Shown here piece after piece: positions 1 through 6,866 of a stretch of 25,887 nt of DNA (position 1 is the stretch's first letter; every line of letters begins with the position of its first letter). Origin of the DNA: a virus. The notes beneath the pieces were generated by a model. It had not been told where the DNA came from, made no database searches, and saw only the letters and a list, made by a program, of their open reading frames with translations. The stretch spans positions 1 to 25,887 of the IMG/VR virus record IMGVR_UViG_3300012944_000055; one strand, 5' to 3'. The position numbers and the translations under genes are program-made.

Positions 1-468
1 AAAATCACCGGCCTCCAACATCGCGACATGGGCGAGTGGCCTGTCCAGGACGCTTCTGGCAACACCTACCAGGCTTACCGCGACCACTTTAAGTGGGAAA
101 TCGGTCTAGTCCTCCGCGATTGGCGTTACACCGCCCGCGTCTGCAACATTGACGTCACCCAGCTTACCGGCGTCAACGCAGCGAACCTGATCAACCTGAT
201 CGTCCGCGCACTCTATCGTCTCCCGACTGCTCCTTCCGGTACGACCGCGATTCAGTCTTCCGATTCTCCTGAAGTCCGTGGAAACATGGGCCGCACGGTT
301 ATCTACTGCAATCGCATCGTCCGTACCTACCTCGACCTTCAGGCGATGAACAAAACCAACGTTCTGCTACGTCTTGAGCAGTTCGACGGTAAAGTCGTCA
401 CCACCTTCCGCGGCATCCCGGTGCGAACCTGCGATGCTATCCTTAACAACGAAGCGAGGGTCACATGA
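1..468 (+). CDS. Major capsid protein, C-terminal part (5' end outside window)
   Basis: The frame is open from the first base, so this is the 3' part of a longer gene; the first ATG inside the window (base 28) is probably internal. The visible 155 residues include a W-E-I-G-L-x-L-R-D-W-R-Y segment, a C-N-R-I-V-R-T-Y-L-D segment and the C-terminal block TFRGIPVRTCDAILNNEARV. I recognise this end from major capsid proteins of BPP-1-like podoviruses, which form the icosahedral shell (HK97 fold expected from the family). A Bbp16-like cement gene lies just downstream, as in those phages. The stop codon overlaps the next start in ATGA. The family call rests on recalled C-terminal motifs, not on an alignment. 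Confidence 0.8.
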   Translation, partial: KITGLQHRDMGEWPVQDASGNTYQAYRDHFKWEIGLVLRDWRYTARVCNIDVTQLTGVNAANLINLIVRALYRLPTAPSGTTAIQSSDSPEVRGNMGRTVIYCNRIVRTYLDLQAMNKTNVLLRLEQFDGKVVTTFRGIPVRTCDAILNNEARVT

Positions 469-599
469 TTCTCCGAGCTATCCTCGAGATTCGCGCCAAG
501 CTCGCCTATCTCTGGCGGCTTGGAATCATCAAGCACACGACGGCCTTTCATTGGGAAATGGATAGGGCCCTTGGCGAACTCACATGGAAGGTGAAATAA
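465..599 (+). CDS. Small basic protein of 44 residues, function unknown
   Basis: A short ORF starts at an ATG overlapping the capsid stop (ATGA) and ends one base before the cement gene start. The product begins MILRAILEIRAKLAYLWRLG and ends W-K-V-K. It is rich in R, K, L and W and could form an amphipathic helix. It has no ribosome site of its own, so translation by re-initiation after the capsid gene is likely. The exact fit between two virion genes supports it being real. I do not recognise a family; a small capsid-associated protein is a guess from position only. Confidence 0.55.
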   Translation: MILRAILEIRAKLAYLWRLGIIKHTTAFHWEMDRALGELTWKVK

Positions 600-600
600 C

Positions 601-1137
601 ATGATCCTTGATGCATTCCTACAGTTCACCGCTGCGGCTGGCGACACCCCCACTGCCATCGCCACTAACGCTTCAACGAATATCCTCGACCTCCACATGA
701 CGGGCATCCCTGTTCTTGCCAACTTGCAAGGCGCCCGCGATATGGGAATCGGAGACAAACCCGCCTTGAAAATGGTCGCTTGGGTCACCACAACCTTCAC
801 TTCTGGCGGTGCCGGAACGCTCCAAGCGATTCTCCAAGGTGCAACCGATAACGGCGCAGGTGCACCTAATGCCTTCGTCTCTTGGTGGTCCTCGCCAGCC
901 TACGCTCTTGCAACCCTAGCTGCTGGAGCTAAGCTCTACGAAATGGATATGCCGCGTCCACCTGCTGGCGTTGCCATTCCTCGATTCCTCCAAATGGCCT
1001 GGACAATCGCGACTGCCGTTATGACTGGCGGCGCCATTAAATCCTGGATCGTCCTCGATCGCGAAGATCCAATGTACCAGGGCACCAACAATGTCATTCG
1101 AGGTGGCTACCCTGCCGGCATCACAATCGCAAACTGA
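601..1137 (+). CDS. Bbp16-like capsid cement protein
   Basis: The 178-residue product matches the layout I know from Bbp16-family cement proteins of BPP-1-like phages: an N-terminal M-I-L-D-A-F-L-Q-F, then a T-N-I-L-D-L strand, an R-D-M-G-I-G-D turn, a long T/A/G-rich beta region near residues 60-85, a G-A-K-L-Y-E-M-D-M-P-R-P strand and a final I-V-L-D-R-E-D-P strand. Proteins of this family decorate and stabilise the capsid exterior. The gene follows the capsid gene with only the 44-codon ORF between, the expected position. The start ATG has an AAGGTG element upstream. No membrane segment or signal peptide is seen. Family assignment is by recalled pattern. Confidence 0.75.
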   Translation: MILDAFLQFTAAAGDTPTAIATNASTNILDLHMTGIPVLANLQGARDMGIGDKPALKMVAWVTTTFTSGGAGTLQAILQGATDNGAGAPNAFVSWWSSPAYALATLAAGAKLYEMDMPRPPAGVAIPRFLQMAWTIATAVMTGGAIKSWIVLDREDPMYQGTNNVIRGGYPAGITIAN

Positions 1138-1145
1138 GGTCAAAC

Positions 1146-1634
1146 ATGGTCAAAACTGTACTTCGAGTGGGGGCAATAGTTGTCGCTATCGCCCTCGCTA
1201 TTGGGACCTGGGTTTACGCTCAGGGCGTGGTTCAAAACGAAATCTCCGGCAACGAATGCTGGAACGCCGGACAAGGCCCAGGTGGCCCTTCGAACTTCCT
1301 TTGCATCAACCAAGTCCGCAATGGGCAGGCGATCTCCTTGATCTCCGGCTCTGGCGCAGCTACTACCGCCGCAACTCAACAGCAAGGCACCCTCATGTGG
1401 ACAGGTGCGGCGCCTACCACTTGGGCAGTCACCTTGCCCAATCCGGCCTATGATGGCGAAGTTCTATGTCTTGGAACCGACACCACTCTCACTACCTTGG
1501 TTACAGTAACCGCTCTTACAACTCCCGAAAACCAAACCTTGGCTGCTGCTTTCTCTGCTCAGACTATCTCTGTCGGAACTTCAACTTGCTTCCAATTCAC
1601 CAATGCCACTCTTAAATGGTTCAAACTGAGGTAA
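1146..1634 (+). CDS. Predicted Sec-exported small protein, function unknown
   Basis: The 162-residue product opens with a typical signal peptide: a K/R-containing start (MVKTVLR), a hydrophobic core of about 18 residues and a V-Y-A-Q site that fits signal peptidase I near residue 25. The mature part has four cysteines (in the contexts NECWN, FLCIN, VLCLG and STCFQ) that could form disulfides in the periplasm, and is rich in T, A, G and N as in beta-structured proteins. GAGG seven bases before the ATG is the ribosome site. The next gene has the same architecture. I do not recognise a family. It could be a periplasmic or surface factor, or a virion protein with a membrane anchor if cleavage does not occur. 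Confidence 0.75.
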   Translation: MVKTVLRVGAIVVAIALAIGTWVYAQGVVQNEISGNECWNAGQGPGGPSNFLCINQVRNGQAISLISGSGAATTAATQQQGTLMWTGAAPTTWAVTLPNPAYDGEVLCLGTDTTLTTLVTVTALTTPENQTLAAAFSAQTISVGTSTCFQFTNATLKWFKLR

Positions 1635-1638
1635 TCCA

Positions 1639-2094
1639 ATGATCAAATCCCTTCTTCGCTCTGCTGCCTGTGGCCTAGTCTTTGCACTGGCTATTGCTGG
1701 TACTCTGGCCGTTGCCCAAATCACGAAGTCCTTACAGCTGTCGCAAGATGGCTCTGGGCCGTTTGGTGTTGATGTCAACAATAATCTCATCATCACCAAC
1801 AATCGACATCTCAATGCCTCTACGACTGGTACTACACCAACACTCGGCACTTGTACCGGTGGCACTATCACCGCCAATTCTACCGATTTCTCCGGCCAAG
1901 TCACCGGTGCCTCTGCTACTACTTGTGCCGTCGTCTTTGGCCAAGTCTATGGCACTGCTCCACGGTGTGTAATATCACTTGGCACAACCAATGCAGGACC
2001 TTACTTTGTCTCTGCTGTAACCACTGCTGGTTTCACTATCAACCAGGCGGCAACTGCCAGTACTTATAACTGGGTTTGTATAGCCGTCTCATAA
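1639..2094 (+). CDS. Predicted Sec-exported small protein with a phage beta-domain
   Basis: The 151-residue product begins MIKSLLRSAACGLVFALAIA and has an A-V-A-Q cleavage site near residue 26, so export by the Sec route is predicted. The mature part (about residues 50-151) has the pattern T-P-T-L-G-T-C, T-T-C-A-V-V-F, A-P-R-C-V-I and Y-N-W-V-C-I-A. I recognise this four-cysteine beta-domain from the ends of phage fibre and spike proteins and from free-standing phage proteins. Its role is not known to me. GAGGTAA before the start is the ribosome site. The gene is only four bases from the preceding signal-peptide gene, which suggests joint expression and perhaps joint function. Confidence 0.75.
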   Translation: MIKSLLRSAACGLVFALAIAGTLAVAQITKSLQLSQDGSGPFGVDVNNNLIITNNRHLNASTTGTTPTLGTCTGGTITANSTDFSGQVTGASATTCAVVFGQVYGTAPRCVISLGTTNAGPYFVSAVTTAGFTINQAATASTYNWVCIAVS

Positions 2095-2105
2095 GGAACC
2101 TTCCT

Positions 2106-2663
2106 ATGGCTCGCTTCAAACTCCTCGAAAAACACTATATCAACATCGAAGGCTGCGACTGGGAAGAGAAGCAGGAGCTTCAAACCAAAGTCCGCGGCCG
2201 GCATCGTCTGCACAAAAAGGTCTTTGTGGTCCCGATGTATCTTGATCCCAAGGACCAATCGGATCAGAACTACCCCGGGGAGATCATCATCTCTACCGAA
2301 GAAAGCCGGCGCTATCCAGATGACTACGTCACTGGTCCTGGGTTTATATGCACTATCGACATGCTTCCTCTCGATGACGAAGCTGAAGCTATGATGGAGG
2401 AGTTCAAGGCGAACTACCACGGTGAACACCCGATTGAATCCTTGAATGGCTCCCTGGGCGAAGATATCCTCGCGAAGCTCTCTCGGCAACTCGATTCTCT
2501 TGGAAAACTCCAGCCGCCTATGGCTCCTATCACTTCTAGCGAACTCGATTCGATCAAGGCCGAGAACGCCGATCTCCGAGCAAAGCTCGATGCTATCATG
2601 GAACGCCTAAATATGCCTACGCCTACGGCAAAATCCGGTGAAGTTCCTGCAAGGAGGATATGA
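2106..2663 (+). CDS. Phage protein of 185 residues with C-terminal coiled coil
   Basis: The product starts MARFKLLEKHYINIEGCDWE. I chose the ATG at 2106, preceded by AAGGAA, because an upstream in-frame ATG at 2076 lies inside the previous gene. The N-terminal half is charged and mixed alpha/beta, with a motif around N-Y-P-G-E-I-I-I. A heptad-like stretch near residues 145-170 (E-L-D-S-I-K-A-E-N-A-D-L-R-A-K-L) predicts a coiled coil. Similar proteins with an A-R-F-K-L opening occur near capsid genes of podoviruses, but no function is known to me. The stop overlaps the next start (ATGA). Confidence 0.7.
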   Translation: MARFKLLEKHYINIEGCDWEEKQELQTKVRGRHRLHKKVFVVPMYLDPKDQSDQNYPGEIIISTEESRRYPDDYVTGPGFICTIDMLPLDDEAEAMMEEFKANYHGEHPIESLNGSLGEDILAKLSRQLDSLGKLQPPMAPITSSELDSIKAENADLRAKLDAIMERLNMPTPTAKSGEVPARRI

Positions 2664-2908
2664 TGAGTGACACTCTCGTTTCTATTACTGGAGGAAATGC
2701 TGGATCTCATCCCGTTATTGTGAGTGCTCCTAACGCTAAAGCCGGGCAGCAGATTATTAGTGTTGTAAGTACCAGCGGCGCTGCCAATGTAAATAGCAAC
2801 TTTGGTACCAGCAGTAGTACCTTGGCATTTGTTCCGGTCGACGGTCAAATCATACAAAACTCTGGCGATCTCACCGGAGTTAACCTCATCGCTTTACTTC
2901 GGGGGTAA
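2663..2908 (+). CDS. Small phage protein of 81 residues, probably beta-rich
   Basis: Two adjacent ATG codons occur at 2660 and 2663. An AGGAGG element at 2652-2657 is two bases from the first and five from the second, so I favour 2663, which also makes an ATGA overlap with the previous stop. The product is rich in G, S, V, N and T, without cysteine, and fits a small virion or decoration-type protein. I do not recognise it. Its neighbours at 2911 and 3259 have similar size and composition, and the three may have related roles, but no clear sequence similarity between them was seen. Confidence 0.7.
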   Translation: MSDTLVSITGGNAGSHPVIVSAPNAKAGQQIISVVSTSGAANVNSNFGTSSSTLAFVPVDGQIIQNSGDLTGVNLIALLRG

Positions 2909-2910
2909 CT

Positions 2911-3249
2911 ATGGGTTTTATGGATCAGGTTTGCGTAACAGGGCCTATAATATCTGTGCCTTATAATTCCTCAGCAGCAAACGATACCGTTGCTGCTGCT
3001 GCAGTAGCTGGGAAGAAGCTCGAAATATATCGAATTCTCCTAGTCATCACTGGAGCAACTACTATCACTTTCAAAGACGGAGCCGGGACCTCTCTAACCG
3101 GCCCTATGGACATCAGTGCCTTAGGCCAGATTACTCTTGATCCAACTTCTCTTCCCTGGTTCGAAACATCTGCGGGTAACGACTTTATCATCAACTCTTC
3201 GGCGGCGACCAAAGTTGCAGGTAAAATCGACTACATCGTCCAACGATAG
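2911..3249 (+). CDS. Small phage structural-type protein of 112 residues
   Basis: The product (MGFMDQVCVTGPIISVPYNS...) has alternating hydrophobic and T/S/G-rich stretches, with I-T-F-K-D-G-A-G-T-S-L-T-G-P in the middle and a final G-K-I-D-Y-I-V-Q-R strand. Proteins with this 'I-T-F-K-D-G' beta pattern are common beside phage tailspike genes, where they are usually unassigned. A GGGGG run just upstream of the start may serve as a weak ribosome site. There is no signal peptide. A role in virion decoration or spike attachment is inferred only from position and composition. Confidence 0.7.
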   Translation: MGFMDQVCVTGPIISVPYNSSAANDTVAAAAVAGKKLEIYRILLVITGATTITFKDGAGTSLTGPMDISALGQITLDPTSLPWFETSAGNDFIINSSAATKVAGKIDYIVQR

Positions 3250-3258
3250 GAGGCTACC

Positions 3259-3552
3259 ATGTCTGGCACCGGCGGCGGTGGTCAGGGAACGCAGACCGAG
3301 AATGGATTTACGAACGTCTCTAATGACTCCCTAATATTTTTCGAACAAGTTGATGGAGTCGCTGTCAACACCAACGTCTGGGTGCCAATCACCTCTGGAA
3401 TGACTATCGTCCAATCCGGTGGCTTCATCACCCTCAACGCTGGCCTTGCCGTTGCTGCCAATGCCTACGCAATCCTGGCCTGTCCAGTAGGCCTTGCCAC
3501 TGTCTCCCAGATCATTCGTGGCAACGTCATGATTCAAGGATACTTTGAATAA
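3259..3552 (+). CDS. Small glycine-rich phage protein of 97 residues
   Basis: The start is well supported by AGGAGG five bases upstream. The product begins MSGTGGGGQGTQTENGFTNV, a flexible glycine-rich head, followed by a beta-rich part with V-W-V-P-I-T-S-G and an alanine-rich stretch near residues 55-80. The stop codon shares its last base with the tailspike start (TAATG), so translation of the spike is probably coupled. I do not recognise a family. Position directly before the spike suggests a tail or spike-associated role, unproven. Confidence 0.7.
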   Translation: MSGTGGGGQGTQTENGFTNVSNDSLIFFEQVDGVAVNTNVWVPITSGMTIVQSGGFITLNAGLAVAANAYAILACPVGLATVSQIIRGNVMIQGYFE

Positions 3553-6017
3553 TGGCAACCGATCTTGATAAAGGAGGGACCGGATTTCATCGCTCCAAAG
3601 TCTATCTCGGTCCCACCCTTGGCTGGGTTGATAGTCCGCTTATTCCAGCTAGAATAATCACTATTACCGGTACTTCTACAATTGATCCCGGCGATTCGGT
3701 TGTCCTAGTCGATGTCGCTGCGACTGTTACTGTCAATCTTCCTGACGTAGTTGAATGGGTGAAACAATCTTTCGGTCGTCCAGCCACAGGCTATGAGCGT
3801 GCTTTATGGATTAAAGACCTTGGAGGCAATGCTACACTTTTCAACATTACTGTTCATCCTTTTGGCGGACAATTAATTGACAAATCCGCTGCCAATGTGG
3901 TGATGAATACAAACTTCCAGATGATTCGGCTCTATCCATTATTCGATCTTTCTGGGTGGTACATTGAGAGTAACGCAGGAATTAACATCCCACCCGGATC
4001 AATATTTGACGTTAATGTCAATACCGCAGCTGCAATTCAAGCGACTAAACTAAACTTTCTCCAGGCTGGTACTGGCGCTGTTAACCGAACTGTCCAAAAT
4101 AAAGAACGCGATATCTTTTCGGTTCGGGATTTTGGCACCGTCGGCGATGGCGTTGCCAACGACGCGCCCGCGATCAATGCCGCGCTTTTGGCCGCAAGCG
4201 TAGCCGGTGTCAGCACTGTTCGCCTGCCGTCCGGCACCTACCGTGTCACCGCGCCGATCGTGATGCAGCCAAATGTCACCCTTCTTGGCGATGGCACGAA
4301 CTCGATCATCATCCAAGGCAACGCCGCGAATCTGCGTCAAGTTGTCGACTTCGCCGAGAATACAACCGCTACTGGTGCTACGATCCGTTACTGTGTGGTA
4401 GACGGCAATCGCGCGAACAACACCGGCAGACTTCAGGGCGGTGTTAATGAGCGACGCCTAATCTATTATGGCAACATCGGTTTCGTAACCATCGACAACT
4501 GCACACTCCAGAATGGCCCTGGCTATGGCGCGCACGGTGCTGCTTGTGTGCATATGCGGTTCACCAACAACTACTGCACGAATACGGAAGCACATCAATT
4601 CTTTTTGGTTAATATCGGTGCGAATTTCACCGCCGACCTTTTGGTTGCCAACAACTACTTCGATCAGTCGCTCTTGATCGGCGGAATAGCCAATTTCCAA
4701 GTAATTAACAACCGCTTCGTTGGTTCATTCATCGGAAACGTAAGCGCCCCAATGCGGGTGGATGTCAATGGAACCGCGGTTACTTGGGTTAGCGGGCCGA
4801 ATTTCGCCAGCGCCAAGTCCGGCATGCTGTTGATCGCCAACAATGGTACCATTCAAGCCGACATCAAACAAGTCAATAGCAACACAAGTCTCACCCTGAA
4901 TACCGGCGCCGGTATCGTAAGCAACGTTCTTGGCATGATTGGAGAGAACGACCTCCTCGGTGCCTTGGGCGTGGTTAGAGGTATCATCAGCGATAATGAT
5001 ATTCGCAATGGCGTTTCCTTCGGTATCTCACTTGCTGGAGATGCCAATACGAAATTCGAAGATGTGCTAATCTCCAACAACGTCATGTTCTTCCAAGGCA
5101 AGACAGGATTCTCCTTGCTAGGTGGTGGTGGCGGCCTCGGCTATATCGGTGCGCAGAACGTGAGCATCTTAGGAAATACCGTTGTCAATGCCTGTTCTGG
5201 TGGCCTTGCGGGCAACCCCGCAGGCGGCGGCGGCCTCCATAGCTATGTCATCACTGAGGGTTCAATCGATCGAATTCTCGTGGACGACAACTTTGCGCAA
5301 GATAACCTGTCCAATACCTTCCAATGGCTGAGCGCCCAAGGCCTTACCGCGAAGGTCCTCCTTGGTCAAGGCAATCGGCAGGTCGGCGCGCAGAACATTG
5401 GTGTATTCAATCCTGCGGGAGTTCTTCAGGAAGTCATCGCGACTTCTATTGCCATTACTTCCCTTGTTGATGCCGATGTCTTTCGTTTTACTGGCCCGAC
5501 AGGGTTCTCTACCATCGGGTCCTTCGGCGGTACGCAGTACTGGCAAACTAATGGCATTGCAATGGAGGTCGGAACGGCGTCCGCTCACGGCATGACCCTT
5601 CGTACCAACGCGACAGCGCGGTTAACTTTTGATGGCGCAGGCAACGCCGGAATTGCCACGGTCGGCCTTAAGTCAAGCCACGCAACACAAGGTATTGGCT
5701 ACGCCACTGGCGCCGGTGGCACTGTCACACAAATTACTTCTCGAGCTACAGGAGTAACGCTTAATACGGTATCCGGCGATATTACTCTAGTTAGCGCGGC
5801 AGGTAGTACTACTGCAAATAGTTTTACCGTTACCAACAGTGCAGTAGCAGCGACGGATACTATTAGTATCAACCAGAAATCCGGCACAGATTTGTATAAT
5901 ATTCTTATCACTAATGTTGCCGCTGGAAGTTTTAAAGTAACATTCTTTACTACTGGTGGCACCACAACGGAACAACCAGTCTTCCACTTCAATGTTATCA
6001 AAGGAATAAACTCATAG
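3552..6017 (+). CDS. Tailspike protein with pectin-lyase-type beta-helix
   Basis: The 821-residue product has three parts. Residues 1 to about 185 are the likely virion-binding head (V-Y-L-G-P-T-L-G-W-V near residue 17). From about residue 188 it carries the hallmark F-S-V-R-D-F-G-T-V-G-D-G-V-A-N-D-A-P-A-I of phage pectate-lyase-type spikes, followed by N-N rich coils of a right-handed beta-helix to about residue 620. The last 110 residues start G-I-G-Y-A-T-G-A-G-G-T-V-T-Q, a C-terminal domain seen on many phage and prophage fibres. Spikes of this type bind and often cleave surface polysaccharide. The central part is visibly richer in G and C than both ends, which suggests exchange of the receptor-binding module. 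Catalytic residues cannot be named. Confidence 0.9.
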   Translation: MATDLDKGGTGFHRSKVYLGPTLGWVDSPLIPARIITITGTSTIDPGDSVVLVDVAATVTVNLPDVVEWVKQSFGRPATGYERALWIKDLGGNATLFNITVHPFGGQLIDKSAANVVMNTNFQMIRLYPLFDLSGWYIESNAGINIPPGSIFDVNVNTAAAIQATKLNFLQAGTGAVNRTVQNKERDIFSVRDFGTVGDGVANDAPAINAALLAASVAGVSTVRLPSGTYRVTAPIVMQPNVTLLGDGTNSIIIQGNAANLRQVVDFAENTTATGATIRYCVVDGNRANNTGRLQGGVNERRLIYYGNIGFVTIDNCTLQNGPGYGAHGAACVHMRFTNNYCTNTEAHQFFLVNIGANFTADLLVANNYFDQSLLIGGIANFQVINNRFVGSFIGNVSAPMRVDVNGTAVTWVSGPNFASAKSGMLLIANNGTIQADIKQVNSNTSLTLNTGAGIVSNVLGMIGENDLLGALGVVRGIISDNDIRNGVSFGISLAGDANTKFEDVLISNNVMFFQGKTGFSLLGGGGGLGYIGAQNVSILGNTVVNACSGGLAGNPAGGGGLHSYVITEGSIDRILVDDNFAQDNLSNTFQWLSAQGLTAKVLLGQGNRQVGAQNIGVFNPAGVLQEVIATSIAITSLVDADVFRFTGPTGFSTIGSFGGTQYWQTNGIAMEVGTASAHGMTLRTNATARLTFDGAGNAGIATVGLKSSHATQGIGYATGAGGTVTQITSRATGVTLNTVSGDITLVSAAGSTTANSFTVTNSAVAATDTISINQKSGTDLYNILITNVAAGSFKVTFFTTGGTTTEQPVFHFNVIKGINS

Positions 6018-6026
6018 GAGTCTGAT

Positions 6027-6179
6027 ATGCCTTCAAAATCTGCAAAGCAAGCTCGCACAATGGCTGCGGCTGCTCACGACCCAAAGTTCGCGAAGAAAGT
6101 CGGCATCCCACCAAAGGTCGCGAAGGAGTTCAACAAGGCCGACACCGGCACCGGTATTCGAAAGAAGAAAGGAAAATAG
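6027..6179 (+). CDS. Very small basic phage protein of 50 residues
   Basis: The product begins MPSKSAKQARTMAAAAHDPK and ends K-K-K-G-K. It starts after an AGGAG site. It resembles the short 'MP-x-K-S-K-x-Q-x-R-x-M-x-A-A' proteins that are widespread in phages downstream of spike genes. It is strongly basic and predicted helical, with a V-A-K-E-F-N-K-A-D motif near the middle that is also seen in those small proteins. The function is unknown to me. The stop TAG directly abuts the next ATG. Confidence 0.7.
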   Translation: MPSKSAKQARTMAAAAHDPKFAKKVGIPPKVAKEFNKADTGTGIRKKKGK

Positions 6180-6425
6180 ATGAAACAAGGTCGCGCTAAA
6201 GTTGACGTTCAAGCCGATTTCAAACGGGAACCTATCCCAAAGATTGTCAATCCTTGCGCGGTTGACCAACTCGGTAACCATCTTGGAAATTCTTTCGCCG
6301 TGGAAAAACTCTACGGCGGAATGGGCTATAAACAAGTAGGCTCTGCCACCCTTGGCAAAGGCAACCAAGGTCCTGGTGCTCACCGCACTGTTCATAAAAC
6401 TGGTTCACAAGGAAGAGGAAAATAG
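6180..6425 (+). CDS. Small phage protein with GSQG-type tail
   Basis: The 81-residue product starts MKQGRAKVDVQADFKREPIP and holds a C-A-V-D-Q-L-G-N-H-L-G-N block near residues 26-37, then a G-x-G-Y motif and a glycine-rich C-terminus ending H-K-T-G-S-Q-G-R-G-K. I recognise the A-V-D-Q-L-G-N plus terminal G-S-Q-G layout from unassigned proteins near podoviral tail genes. AAAGGA upstream is the ribosome site and the gene abuts the previous stop. No catalytic motif is seen. The G-S-Q-G element reappears in the gene at 6631. Confidence 0.65.
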   Translation: MKQGRAKVDVQADFKREPIPKIVNPCAVDQLGNHLGNSFAVEKLYGGMGYKQVGSATLGKGNQGPGAHRTVHKTGSQGRGK

Positions 6426-6428
6426 ACT

Positions 6429-6638
6429 ATGGTTGAAGAAGATACCGTCGAAGCCGCTGAATACGATTGGGCTCAGATTCGAGAACTGATTGACATCGTC
6501 GATCTACTCCGTGGGCACCCGAATCTGAAGTCGATCTCCGACGCAGCAATGGCAAAGCTCAACGATATCGCGAATCCTCCGCAGGAAGAGGTTGAAGAGC
6601 CTGCTGACGAAACCGAAAAGGAATCCGAAGATGAGTAA
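6429..6638 (+). CDS. Small acidic protein of 69 residues
   Basis: The product starts MVEEDTVEAAEYDWAQIREL and ends in a run of acidic residues (E-E-V-E-E-P-A-D-E-T-E-K-E-S-E-D-E). The N-terminal half is predicted helical. It is strongly acidic, next to two basic small proteins, so a charge-based pairing is conceivable but only a guess. The last codons overlap the start of the next gene by eight bases. I do not recognise a family. Confidence 0.65.
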   Translation: MVEEDTVEAAEYDWAQIRELIDIVDLLRGHPNLKSISDAAMAKLNDIANPPQEEVEEPADETEKESEDE

Positions 6639-6864
6639 ATCCGGTAGTCAAGGACCGAAGTCCGTAGGCTCTTCGTCCCGCGACGTTAATAACTACGCTC
6701 CTCCTACTGGCCGAGCTGCGTCTCACATTGGCGTCGGTCTAGGCGGACACAACTGTGGCCCTTCTGGTACTCAAGGCCCTTACGCCACTCGAGGCGATGG
6801 ACAGTCCGGCAAGCCAGGCCTCGGCGGAGAAAACCATGGCCCCGATGGTACTCAAGGAGACTAG
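6631..6864 (+). CDS. Glycine-rich protein of 77 residues with internal repeat
   Basis: I chose the ATG at 6631, inside the end of the previous gene and with AAGGA nine bases upstream, rather than an ATG at 6592 that lies deeper in the acidic gene. The product is about one quarter glycine and nearly lacks long hydrophobics. It contains two copies of a motif of the form L-G-G-x-N-x-G-P-x-G-T-Q-G (about residues 38-50 and 64-76) and opens with G-S-Q-G-P-K. Such proteins are expected to be disordered or to form polyglycine-like folds. No function is recognised. Confidence 0.6.
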   Translation: MSKSGSQGPKSVGSSSRDVNNYAPPTGRAASHIGVGLGGHNCGPSGTQGPYATRGDGQSGKPGLGGENHGPDGTQGD

Positions 6865-6866
6865 TC

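Noticed and set aside
339-800. Minus-strand ORF of 153 codons across the capsid end and cement gene
   Set aside because: It opposes three well-packed plus-strand genes and shows no domain.
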